From contig CANBWK010000005.1 in NCBI GenBank assembly GCA_947373105.1, positions 1-64,000 on the forward strand: a stretch of 64,000 bases of DNA, given 5' to 3'. The notes beneath the pieces are model-generated. The model was not told where the DNA came from, searched no databases, and worked only from the letters and a program-made list of their open reading frames with translations. Made by a program: the position numbers and the translations under genes. How positions within the stretch are numbered: position 1 is the stretch's first letter; each line of letters opens with the position of its first letter. Below, piece by piece: positions 1-8,708 of this stretch. The stretch comes from Comamonadaceae bacterium (GTDB taxonomy: Bacteria; Pseudomonadota; Gammaproteobacteria; Burkholderiales; Burkholderiaceae_C).

Positions 1-1076
1 GCGGCGTCGGCAAACTTGTCGCTGGCCACGCTGATAGAGGCACTGTTGCCGGTGGTAGACGGCGTGAAGGTGGCGGTGTAGACCTTGGGGTCGGTGGTGC
101 TTTGGGTGAGGCTGCTCAAGCTGCCGCCGGTCACAGCCACGTCGTCCGCCGTGAAGTCACTGCTCAGCTCGGACAGGGTGAAGGTGATGACGGCCGTCTC
201 GCCTGCGGCCAGGGCTGCTGCGTTGCTGGTGATGGCCACCGTGGGCGGCGTGGTGTCGATGGTGAAGGGCGTGAGGTTACTCGCGGTGGTCACGCCGTTT
301 TGCGTGACGTTGAGCACCGGGTAGTAGGTGCCGTCAGGCAAGTTGGTCGGGTTGGTGAAGAGCCAGGTGCCGTCGGGGTTGACCGTGACGGGGTAGGTCT
401 GGCCGTTGATCGTGACCGTGGCGGTGGAGCCTGCGGGCACGGTGCCGCTCAGCGTGGGGGTGTTGTCGTTGGTTTTGTGGTCGCCCAGCACGCCCGAGTC
501 ACTGGAGGGGTCCAAGGCGCCGGTGATGCCAGAGCCTGCGCTGCCTTTGGAGGCTGCCGCCACGGCCACGGCCGCTCCGGCCAAGCCCAATGCGCCCAGC
601 AAAGGCCCGAAGGCAAACACCGCCAGCGCAGCGCCTGCGCCCTGCACCTCTTGCCCGCCCAGGGCCACGTTGACCGCTTGGCCGCCTTCGGCCAACTCGG
701 GGATCAAACCCTTGACTTGCGGGTCCTCGGGCACGTATTCATAAAAGGCACCGTTCTCGGCTTTGCCGATCACGCCGTTGTAGCCCTCGGGCATGACGCC
801 GTAGTAGTCCTCGATGATGACGTCTGAGGCGCTGTCGTCTTCAAAGGTGATGTGCAGGTCTTTGCCCACGCGGCGCACTTTGACGTACTCGGGGGCGGCG
901 CTCTTGGCTTTGTCGATCTCTTGGAGTTGGTACTTCACGCCCGCTTGCGCCTTGATGCGCAGGGGCTGGCCGCGGTCGCCTGCGCCTTGGGTGACGTCTA
1001 AAGATCGGTTGTCTTCTGCTTTGCCGGTGTTGACGAGTACTTTGTATTGTTTTGCGAAGCTGGTGCTGATGGCCAT
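1..1076 (-). CDS. Bap-like adhesin, N-terminal part (BapA-prefix-like domain followed by Ig-like repeats); partial, runs off left edge
   Basis: Reverse-strand reading from ATG at 1076: MAISTSFAKQYKVLVNTGKAEDNRSLDVTQGAGDRGQPLRIKAQAGVKYQLQEIDKAKSAAPEYVKVRRVGKDLHITFEDDS...VMPEGYNGVIGKAENGAFYEYVPEDP..., then Gly/Ala-rich segment and Ig-like NDNTPTLSGTVPAGSTATVTINGQTYPVTVNPDGTW. Open at window edge so absent from the ORF track. Confidence 0.82.
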   Translation of the reverse strand, partial: MAISTSFAKQYKVLVNTGKAEDNRSLDVTQGAGDRGQPLRIKAQAGVKYQLQEIDKAKSAAPEYVKVRRVGKDLHITFEDDSASDVIIEDYYGVMPEGYNGVIGKAENGAFYEYVPEDPQVKGLIPELAEGGQAVNVALGGQEVQGAGAALAVFAFGPLLGALGLAGAAVAVAAASKGSAGSGITGALDPSSDSGVLGDHKTNDNTPTLSGTVPAGSTATVTINGQTYPVTVNPDGTWLFTNPTNLPDGTYYPVLNVTQNGVTTASNLTPFTIDTTPPTVAITSNAAALAAGETAVITFTLSELSSDFTADDVAVTGGSLSSLTQSTTDPKVYTATFTPSTTGNSASISVASDKFADA

Positions 1077-1168
1077 GGCTTAGTCCCTGATACCTGAAGG
1101 TGTTGAAAAAAGTCGGCGTTGCCCGACGGTCTCGTTCTCAAGTTTGTCAGTTAAAAAAGCAAAATCAA

Positions 1169-1184
1169 TACGCCAATTGGCGTA
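1169..1184. promoter_or_regulatory. Perfect 16-bp palindrome TACGCCAATTGGCGTA upstream of the adhesin gene; candidate operator
   Basis: Sequence read directly; 93 bp upstream of the adhesin start codon. Confidence 0.4.
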
Positions 1185-1369
1185 CGCCATCCAGAATCCT
1201 GGGCGGGGAATAGGTACCAAATAATTCAGAAATGAGAAAACCGGGGGAAACGTTGAAAAGCGGGGTGCACGGATGTCGGACCTGAAGGTGCCGACCTACT
1301 CAAGTCGGGGCCGACTTACGGATGCTTCATCTCCACGTCTGATCGCTTGCAGGCAAACGCCTACCAAAA

Positions 1370-1579
1370 TCAGCGGCGCAAGGGCTTAAGTAAATGGCTC
1401 AGGCCGTTGTGGTCGATCTCTTGCATCAACTGCAGCAAGCGCCCTACCTCGCCTTTGGGGAAACCTTCTCGCGCAAACCAGTTGAGGTAATTGCCGGGCA
1501 GGTCGGCCAGCAACACACCTTTGTGTTTTCCAAAGGGCATTGGCATTGTGACCAGCTTCAGCAGGTCTTCGGGGTTCAC
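1370..1579 (-). CDS. DUF3820 family small protein
   Basis: NPEDLLKLVTMPMPFGKHKGVLLADLPGNYLNWFAREGFPKGEVGRLLQLM matches DUF3820; likely GTG start at 1579 overlapping the upstream hydrolase stop (GTGA). Confidence 0.75.
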   Translation of the reverse strand: MNPEDLLKLVTMPMPFGKHKGVLLADLPGNYLNWFAREGFPKGEVGRLLQLMQEIDHNGLSHLLKPLRR

Positions 1580-2391
1580 GATTTGTCCATGATCGGGGTC
1601 TGAACAGCCAGCCAGTCCTGCACACACGCGTGAAAGGCCTCGGGCCTTGAAATCATGACCCAATGCCCACAAGCTAGGCCTTGCACCGCACTGCCGGGTG
1701 CGGCCGCTACTTTTTCAAGCCATGCCTTTGAATGAAACATGAAGGGCTTGCGCTCGCCATAGACAAAGAGCAAAGGCATGGACAACCGGATTTGCGCCGC
1801 ACGTTGAAAGCCACCCGCCGTGCCAAACCATTGCATGGCATAGGGGTAGTTCATCTTGTGGGTGATGGTGTCTTGATCGGTCGGGCAACGCAGCCAGCGG
1901 GCCATGGCACGGGTCATGTGGGTGCCCAGTCTACCCCCCAGCTTCCAAGCCACAGCCAGCCAGAACTGGTAAGCAAAAACAGACAGACTTTCCCGAGGCC
2001 GCCAACTGCGCAGCAAGGCCTGAGCGTTGTGGTCTCCCACGTCTACCGCCACCACACGGGCGACGAGTTCGGGTTGGCGCATGGCAAATTCGTAGCCAAA
2101 AACACAACCCCAGTCGTGCAGCATGAGAGTCACAGGCCGCTCGGGGCTGATGCGTTCGATGATTTGACGCAACAGCTGGCACATGTCGTCGAGGCTGGTG
2201 ACTTTGGGGCCACTTTCAAAACCGGGCATGGTCAAGCGGGCACAGGTGTATCGGTCGGCAAGGGCCGTTACGGTGCTGCTCCACAAGGCTCGGGTATCGG
2301 GCCAGCCGTGAAGCATGAGAACGACTTCTTGCCCCTGCCCTTGCAGCCAGATTTCGGTGCCGTTGACGGTGATGCAGCGTTCTTGGTTCAT
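1576..2391 (-). CDS. alpha/beta hydrolase
   Basis: LMLHGWPDTRALW and MLHDWGCVFGYEFA motifs, late HWVMISRPE. Confidence 0.85.
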   Translation of the reverse strand: MNQERCITVNGTEIWLQGQGQEVVLMLHGWPDTRALWSSTVTALADRYTCARLTMPGFESGPKVTSLDDMCQLLRQIIERISPERPVTLMLHDWGCVFGYEFAMRQPELVARVVAVDVGDHNAQALLRSWRPRESLSVFAYQFWLAVAWKLGGRLGTHMTRAMARWLRCPTDQDTITHKMNYPYAMQWFGTAGGFQRAAQIRLSMPLLFVYGERKPFMFHSKAWLEKVAAAPGSAVQGLACGHWVMISRPEAFHACVQDWLAVQTPIMDKS

Positions 2392-2402
2392 GATCTATAT
2401 GT

Positions 2403-2533
2403 GTAGGAGCCTGAAGGCGATGTTGTAGGAGCCTGCCTGCAGGCGATTTGTGGGTAGGCAAAAGCCCATCGCGAGCAGGCTCGCTCCTACAAAGAGATTA
2501 CAAATCCATCGCGAGCAGGCTCGCTCCTACAAA
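2403..2533. repeat. REP-like element cluster; two copies of CCATCGCGAGCAGGCTCGCTCCTAC in a 40-bp direct repeat (2466-2490, 2506-2530) plus two degenerate TGTAGGAGCCTG...AGGCGAT copies
   Basis: Direct reading; each unit has the GCGAGCAGGCTCGC palindromic core, followed by ACAAAGAGATNACAA. Confidence 0.85.
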
Positions 2534-2537
2534 GAGA

Positions 2538-3746
2538 TCACAAGGCTTTGGCCAGGCGTGCAATGCCGTCGAGGATTTTGTCTTCTGCGGCGGTGGCAAA
2601 ACTCAGGCGAAAGGTGGCGTGATCGGGGTTGGCACAGAAGAACGGCGCACCGGGCACAAAGGCCACGCCATTGTCGATGGCGCGTTTGGCAAACACATTG
2701 CCGTCAGCTACTTGGCCTCGCGCACCTGTCAAACGCGCCCAGACAAACAAGCCGCCTTGAGGTTGGACAAACTCGACCGCGTCACCCAGCTCTTTGCGCA
2801 AGGCATCACCCATGGTTTGGGCTCGCTTGGCGTAAACACTGCGCACTTTGTCCAGTGTGGCAGGCATACGGCCCGCCTTAAGGTAGTGCGCCGCAGTGGC
2901 TTGGGCAAAGGTGCTGGTGTGCGCATCGCTGAATTGTTTGCACATCGTGGCGCGGGACAGCAAGGCTTCGGGGGCCACCATCCAGCCCACACGCAGACCA
3001 GGTGAGAGTACCTTGGACAAAGAGCCGCAATGCACCAGCAACTCGCGGCTACCGGGCACCTTGCTGCTCAAAGCCAGCAAGCTGGGGGGCGGGGGTTCGC
3101 CAAAGTACAAGTCGCCATAAGGGTCGTCTTCGACAATCAAAGTCTGGTGTTTGACGGCCATCTGCAGCACCTGCAGGCGTCGCTCGGCGCTGAGCAAGGC
3201 ACCGCTGGGGTTGCCAAAGGTGGGGATCAGGTAGACAAATTTGGGTTTGTGCTCTGCGATCAGTTTTTCTAATTCTTCGGTTTGGACGCCATGGCCGTCG
3301 ACCGGGGCGCTGATGAGCTCAGCCCCATACAAACGAAAGCACTGAATGGTGGCCAAAAAGGTCGGGCCTTCGACGATCACTTTGTCGCCGGGACTGATCA
3401 TGGTCTTGCCTATCAAATCCAGGGCTTGCTGGCTGCCGGTGGTCACGATCAGATCCTCGGGGCTGACGCTTTGGGCGCCCTTTTGCGCCATAAAGTGCGC
3501 CAGTTGCTCGCGCAACGGGCCAAAGCCTTCGGTGGCGCCGTATTGCAAGGCTGCACCGGGGTCTTGCGTCAGGGCGGCATTGCTGGCTTCACGGATGCCT
3601 TCTACGTCAAACATGGCGCTGTCAGGAAAGCCACCGGCAAAGCTGATGATGCCTGGCTTGCCCAGGAGCTTGAAAAGTTCACGGATGGCAGAGGTTTCAA
3701 CGTTGTTCAGGCGGTCAGCGAAATGCAATGGAGACGTTTTGGACAT
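2538..3746 (-). CDS. PLP-dependent aminotransferase (aminotransferase class I/II, LysN/2-aminoadipate type)
   Basis: GIISFAGGFPDSAMFD, VEDDPYGDLYF, GSLSKVLSPGLRVGW PLP-lysine motif. Confidence 0.88.
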   Translation of the reverse strand: MSKTSPLHFADRLNNVETSAIRELFKLLGKPGIISFAGGFPDSAMFDVEGIREASNAALTQDPGAALQYGATEGFGPLREQLAHFMAQKGAQSVSPEDLIVTTGSQQALDLIGKTMISPGDKVIVEGPTFLATIQCFRLYGAELISAPVDGHGVQTEELEKLIAEHKPKFVYLIPTFGNPSGALLSAERRLQVLQMAVKHQTLIVEDDPYGDLYFGEPPPPSLLALSSKVPGSRELLVHCGSLSKVLSPGLRVGWMVAPEALLSRATMCKQFSDAHTSTFAQATAAHYLKAGRMPATLDKVRSVYAKRAQTMGDALRKELGDAVEFVQPQGGLFVWARLTGARGQVADGNVFAKRAIDNGVAFVPGAPFFCANPDHATFRLSFATAAEDKILDGIARLAKAL

Positions 3747-3799
3747 GGTGTATCTTTCTGATTGTCTTGACCACCATTTTGCCAACTTCCGAAAGTGCA

Positions 3800-4453
3800 A
3801 TGAAACCCGCTCAAATTGAATCTTTTTTTGCCACACTGCAAGCGGCCAATCCCACGCCCGTGACGGAGCTCGAATTCAACAGCAATTTCCAGTTGCTGGC
3901 TGCGGTGCTGCTGTCTGCGCAGGCCACCGATGTGGGCGTGAACAAGGCCACACGCAAGCTGTTTCCCGTCGCGGGTACGCCGAAAAAAATCCTCGCACTG
4001 GGTCTGGAAGGACTGGAGAGCTATATCCAGACCATTGGCCTTTACAAAAGCAAAGCCCGTCACCTGATGGCCACCTGCAGCATATTGGTCGAGCAGCATG
4101 GCGGCAAAGTACCCCGAACCCGCGAAGCCCTTGAAGCGCTGCCCGGTGTGGGCCGTAAAACGGCCAACGTGGTGCTCAATGTGGCCTTTGGCGAGCCGAC
4201 AATGGCTGTCGACACGCACATTTTTCGACTGGGTAACCGCACCGGACTGGCACCGGGCAAGACGCCTTTGGCCGTGGAAATGAAACTGCTTAAACGGATT
4301 CCTGCCCACTATCTGGTGCACGCACACCACTGGCTGATTCTGCATGGGCGCTACATTTGCCAAGCGCGCAAGCCACTGTGCTACCAGTGCGGGGTGTCGG
4401 CCTTTTGCAGCTTCAAACCCAAAACTAGCCCGCCAGAAACAGGCGTTCAGTAA
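3800..4453 (+). CDS. nth: endonuclease III
   Basis: LLSAQATDVGVNKAT, LPGVGRKTANVVLN (HhH), VDTHIFRLGNRTG, C-x6-C-x2-C-x5-C iron-sulfur motif. Confidence 0.95.
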   Translation: MKPAQIESFFATLQAANPTPVTELEFNSNFQLLAAVLLSAQATDVGVNKATRKLFPVAGTPKKILALGLEGLESYIQTIGLYKSKARHLMATCSILVEQHGGKVPRTREALEALPGVGRKTANVVLNVAFGEPTMAVDTHIFRLGNRTGLAPGKTPLAVEMKLLKRIPAHYLVHAHHWLILHGRYICQARKPLCYQCGVSAFCSFKPKTSPPETGVQ

Positions 4454-5712
4454 CGCTCTGTGCGCCCACCTAAGGACTGCAACACCCCCATCCACAGGGC
4501 CGATCTTTCTGCATAGGGCTCTGGGTCTTGTGCGCCACTGGCCTGGGCGTATACCGCGGTTTGCACCATCACAATGCCTGTGGCTGGTTGGACAAACACG
4601 GACTGGCCGTGCACCCCTTGAAAAGCAAAACTGCGCTCTTTCAAAGGATGCAACCAAAACTGGTAACCGTAGCCAAAATAGGGCGTGGCTTTGTAAGGCG
4701 CAAATGCGGCGGGTTGCTTGGCAATGTCCGTCGCTTCGCGCAGGTACTCGGCTGAAATGATTTGCTTGCCGCCTGCTTTGCCGTCATTGGCCATCAACAG
4801 GCCCAAACGTCCCCAGTCGCGCAAGACGGCATTGAAGCAAAAATACGCGCCGGCCTGGCGGTCTCGGCCGTGGCACCAAAAGGCGTCACCTTCTGCGCCC
4901 AAGGGCTTCCACAGCCACTCTGTTGTCAAATCGGCCATGCTGCGCCCGGTGGCGCCGGTCAACACACGGCCAAGAACTTCGGTCTCGGCGCTGGCGTAAA
5001 CGAACTTCGCGCCCGATGGGCTGTGCCGGTCAGAGAAGGTGCGCAATACGCTGACGACCTGAGGAGTGCCGGTGGCAAAACTGGAGGACAACTTGGACAC
5101 ATCGTCTTGCCCGTCATATCGCTCGGTAAAGCTAATCCCCGAACTCATGCGCAAGAGATGGCGGATGGGCGTGGCACCGTAGGCGCTGCCCGCCAGGTCT
5201 TTGGCGTATTGACCTGCAGGGTCATCCAAAGATGCGATCAAGCCCTTTTCTAATGCCACACCGATCAACATGGACGTGACGCTTTTGGCCATCGAGAAAG
5301 ACAAAAACCGCGCATCTTCGGTGCGGCCATATCGGTAGCGCTCGGTCACGATTTCGCCATCCTTGAGAATCAGCAAACCTGTGATCCTGCGCCGCTCCAG
5401 GTACTCGTCAATCGAGTAACCGAGGTTGCGATAACGGTATTTGATGTCAGGTGGATTCACAGCCTTGGGCAGTGGATTGACGGTGTCGCCACGTTGGACA
5501 AATTGACCCAAGACACCGGGTACTTTGTCCAGTGCAGACCAAGCGCCGACCCGGTTTTCCATGGCCGACCAGCGACTCCCTATGGGGTAACCCGCCTGCT
5601 TGCCCAAAAGGGCTTCGTCGGGTTCAGCCCAAATCGAAGCACTGCCCCCTATCAAGCAAAGGGTCACGCACATTTTCATAAAAAATTTGTTTTCTTTTAA
5701 ATTCATTTTCAT
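4447..5712 (-). CDS. serine hydrolase, beta-lactamase (class C-like) family
   Basis: Signal-like N-terminus; SFSMAKSVTSMLIG (SxxK), YASAETEVLG (YxS-like). Confidence 0.85.
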   Translation of the reverse strand: MKMNLKENKFFMKMCVTLCLIGGSASIWAEPDEALLGKQAGYPIGSRWSAMENRVGAWSALDKVPGVLGQFVQRGDTVNPLPKAVNPPDIKYRYRNLGYSIDEYLERRRITGLLILKDGEIVTERYRYGRTEDARFLSFSMAKSVTSMLIGVALEKGLIASLDDPAGQYAKDLAGSAYGATPIRHLLRMSSGISFTERYDGQDDVSKLSSSFATGTPQVVSVLRTFSDRHSPSGAKFVYASAETEVLGRVLTGATGRSMADLTTEWLWKPLGAEGDAFWCHGRDRQAGAYFCFNAVLRDWGRLGLLMANDGKAGGKQIISAEYLREATDIAKQPAAFAPYKATPYFGYGYQFWLHPLKERSFAFQGVHGQSVFVQPATGIVMVQTAVYAQASGAQDPEPYAERSALWMGVLQSLGGRTERY

Positions 5713-5904
5713 TTCCTTTCGCTCTTGGTCTGGTCATGCAAGCTCCCCTGCGCTAACAGGTAAAATCTAACCAGACGATGCATGCTTAAAGCGGCAGTTT
5801 CTCCACTTTGAAGCCATTTGTCCATTCTCATTAATTATCCTGATCGGCCCCACCCTGGCGCGCAAGAACCCAGCTCTGCTGGACCAAACGCCCCATTTGA
5901 ATGT

Positions 5905-6672
5905 ATGACGAGAGCCGAAACCCGAGCCCATCTGAACAGTTCCAACCTCACGCGATTCTTAACTGAAAGCGGTATGACCGAGCCTGCGCCGTCCAAAGAA
6001 GACGTTGGGCAACAGTTGGGGGACTGGCTGAACTTCAAGCAAGCGATTTCACTGCATGGGGTCCTGAGCCAGGAATCGCTGACCCTGGCAGCATCGCCGC
6101 GCAGTGTTGCGCCGATCGCCACAAAAGCCCTGCGCCAGCATGTTGAAAAAGTTCGCACTGCATTGGCGCTGTCCCTGTCCGAAGGCGCGCCCACCGGTTC
6201 GGGCTTGACACGCATTGATATGCCTGAAGTCGGACTCGACGAACCGATTGACTTTAAGGCCGCCTTTGAACCGTACCGAAGATTCCATGCGGCTCATCAG
6301 CGGCAGATGGAACAAGTCATCAGGACTTTGCGTTCGCAGGTGCGAGGCCAAATGGCCAATGCACCCGCACTGAAACAACTGGCCCATTTGGATGCTGAAT
6401 TTGAAAATATTCTTCAAGAACGCGAAACAGCCTTATTTGGCAAAGTGACCAAGCTGTTTGAAAAGCGCTTTACCCAAGCCCTCAAACAACACCTCAAAAA
6501 GCAAACAGAAGCCACCCAAGAGAACCCTCCTGCCGACTTGAACCCATGGGCGTGGTTAAGCGCACTGCGACAAGAATTGCGAACCGCCTTGCTGGCCGAA
6601 CTGGACACGCGGATGCAACCCACCATGGGCTTGCTTGAAGCCTTAAACCCAGAATACCCACAAGAACAATGA
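5905..6672 (+). CDS. DUF3348 family protein
   Basis: MTRAETRAHLNSSNLTRFLTESGM...QLGDWLNFKQAISLHGVL resembles the DUF3348 N-terminus; ORF opens at TTG 5818 but ATG at 5905 fits the family start. Overlaps next gene by ATGA. Confidence 0.75.
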   Translation: MTRAETRAHLNSSNLTRFLTESGMTEPAPSKEDVGQQLGDWLNFKQAISLHGVLSQESLTLAASPRSVAPIATKALRQHVEKVRTALALSLSEGAPTGSGLTRIDMPEVGLDEPIDFKAAFEPYRRFHAAHQRQMEQVIRTLRSQVRGQMANAPALKQLAHLDAEFENILQERETALFGKVTKLFEKRFTQALKQHLKKQTEATQENPPADLNPWAWLSALRQELRTALLAELDTRMQPTMGLLEALNPEYPQEQ

Positions 6673-8708
6673 AACGATATTCCTTTCAAATTGCATTTTC
6701 AATCGGCGCTTTCGCACTCCTATGGGTTGCGGCTTACGTGGCCAGCAGTCACCTTTTGGTCCTCGTCATGACGGCACTCATTGGGGCGGTCTATCTTTTT
6801 GGTGCGTTGGAGTTGCGGCATTACCGCAGCACCACGACAGCCTTGAGTCAAGGTTTAGAAGAAATTCCTGAGAATTTGCACACCCTGAACGATTGGCTGA
6901 TCACCCTGCCCGCTTCGCTGCACAACGCGGTGCGTCAACGTGTTGAAGGCGAACGGCAAGGATTGCCCGGCCCGGCACTCACGCCCTATCTGGTGGGGCT
7001 GCTGGTCATGCTGGGCATGTTGGGCACCTTTTTGGGGATGGTGGTCACGCTCAATGGCGCCGTCTTTGCGTTGGAAGGCTCCAGCAACGTGGCGGGCATC
7101 CGCGCCGCATTTTCAGAACCCATCAAAGGCTTGGGCCTGGCGTTTGGCACCTCGGTTGCTGGTGTGGCCACCTCGGCCATGCTGGGTCTGATGAGCAGCC
7201 TGGCCCGACGCGAGCGCGCTCAAGCAAGCCAGACGCTGGACAGCCGCATCGCCAGCAGCCTGAGAAGCTTTTCACTCACGCACCAGCGCCAGGAAACCTT
7301 CAAAGCCTTGCAACAGCAATCGCATGCCCTCCCCCAAGTGGTCGCACAACTGCAGACCATGATGCTGCAGATGGCCCAGACCAGCGAACAAATCAATGCA
7401 CAGCTCATAGCCAACCAGCAAAGCTTTCACCAGGATGTGCACACCGCCTACACGGGCTTGGCACAATCGGTGGACCAATCGCTGCGTACCAGCTTGAGTC
7501 AGAGCATGCAAATGGCCAGCGACGGCATACGTCCTGTGGTACAGGCAACGATGACGCACTTGGCCGAGCAAGCCCAGAGCATGAACGAGAAATTGCGACT
7601 CAACACACAGCAGCAACTGAGCGAGCTCAACGCGCAGTTCAGCGTCACAGCAGCAAGTGTGTCGCAGACTTACCGCACAGCCCTTGATCAGAACCAAGCA
7701 CAGCAAAGCATCGCCGACCAAGCCCGTTTGGAGGCTTGGAAAGCCTCGCTTGAAAGCATGGCCACATCGTTGAGCAGCCAATGGCAAGCCTCGGGCACGC
7801 AAACACTGACCCAGCAGCAAGCCGTCTGCGACACCCTGACCCAAACCGCGCAAGCGATCACCACCCACACCCAAACGCAGGCCACGCAAACGCTGGCCGA
7901 GGTCACCCGCCTCATGGCCAGCAGCGAAGAGCTGATGCGCGCGCGCATTGCTTCAGAGGCGCAATGGGCGGCGCAGCACGCCCAGCGCTCGGAAGAGCTC
8001 AGCGCCTTGCTTCGCACCGAGCTGTCGGCCCTGCGCGAGGCCGAAGACGTACGCGGCCAGGCCGCCGTGGCCCGTTTGAGCGAATTGCAAACCGCCGTGA
8101 CGGTGCACCTGACGACCTTGGGCACCGCCCTGGAAGACCCGATCACACGCCTGATCGAGACCGCATCGCAAGCACCCAAAGCAGCGGCCGAAGTGATTGG
8201 TCAGTTGCGCCAAGAAATCTCAGTCAGCGTGGCGCGAGACAACACCCTGCTTGAAGAGCGCACCCGCATCATGGACACGCTCAGCCATTTGTTAGATGCG
8301 ATCAACCATTCGTCGACCGAACAACGCAGCGTGATCGACAACTTGGTCAGCTCGTCCGCGGCCACCTTGAACCAGGCCAACAGCCAGTTCATCGACCATG
8401 TGAGCAGTGAGTCTGCCAAGCTGGGCGACATTGCGGCGCAAGTGACGGCCAGCGCGGTGGACGTGGCGAGTCTGGGCGAGACCTTTGCTTTTGCAGTGCG
8501 CTCGTTCAACGAGACCAACGAAAAGCTCATGGGCAACTTGCAGCGCATCGAGCAGGCGATCGACAAGTCCATGACCCGCAGCGACGAGCAGCTGGCTTAC
8601 TACGTGGCACAGGCCCGCGAAATCATTGACCTGAGCATCACTTCGCAAAAAGACGTGCTGGAAACGCTGCAAAGACGTGCAGCCCAGACCCATGAGGGAG
8701 CCGTTTGA
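6669..8708 (+). CDS. DUF802 family protein: MotA/TolQ/ExbB-like membrane domain with about 450-residue helical tail
   Basis: Hydrophobic segments near N-terminus, LTPYLVGLLVMLGMLGTFLGMVVTLNG and IKGLGLAFGTSVAGVATSAMLGLMSSLARRERAQ; then long Gln/Ala/Ser/Thr-rich helical region. Confidence 0.82.
   Translation: MKRYSFQIAFSIGAFALLWVAAYVASSHLLVLVMTALIGAVYLFGALELRHYRSTTTALSQGLEEIPENLHTLNDWLITLPASLHNAVRQRVEGERQGLPGPALTPYLVGLLVMLGMLGTFLGMVVTLNGAVFALEGSSNVAGIRAAFSEPIKGLGLAFGTSVAGVATSAMLGLMSSLARRERAQASQTLDSRIASSLRSFSLTHQRQETFKALQQQSHALPQVVAQLQTMMLQMAQTSEQINAQLIANQQSFHQDVHTAYTGLAQSVDQSLRTSLSQSMQMASDGIRPVVQATMTHLAEQAQSMNEKLRLNTQQQLSELNAQFSVTAASVSQTYRTALDQNQAQQSIADQARLEAWKASLESMATSLSSQWQASGTQTLTQQQAVCDTLTQTAQAITTHTQTQATQTLAEVTRLMASSEELMRARIASEAQWAAQHAQRSEELSALLRTELSALREAEDVRGQAAVARLSELQTAVTVHLTTLGTALEDPITRLIETASQAPKAAAEVIGQLRQEISVSVARDNTLLEERTRIMDTLSHLLDAINHSSTEQRSVIDNLVSSSAATLNQANSQFIDHVSSESAKLGDIAAQVTASAVDVASLGETFAFAVRSFNETNEKLMGNLQRIEQAIDKSMTRSDEQLAYYVAQAREIIDLSITSQKDVLETLQRRAAQTHEGAV

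Noticed and set aside
102-827. 241-aa + strand ORF over the left-edge adhesin
   Set aside because: Composition is typical antisense (GHGRRG-rich); the - strand reading gives a coherent Bap-like protein.
3707-4657. 316-aa - strand ORF antisense to nth
   Set aside because: No family signature; overlaps the unambiguous nth gene and the end of the serine hydrolase.
7272-7889. 205-aa - strand ORF inside DUF802
   Set aside because: Antisense of the helical tail; Leu/Cys/His-rich artefact.
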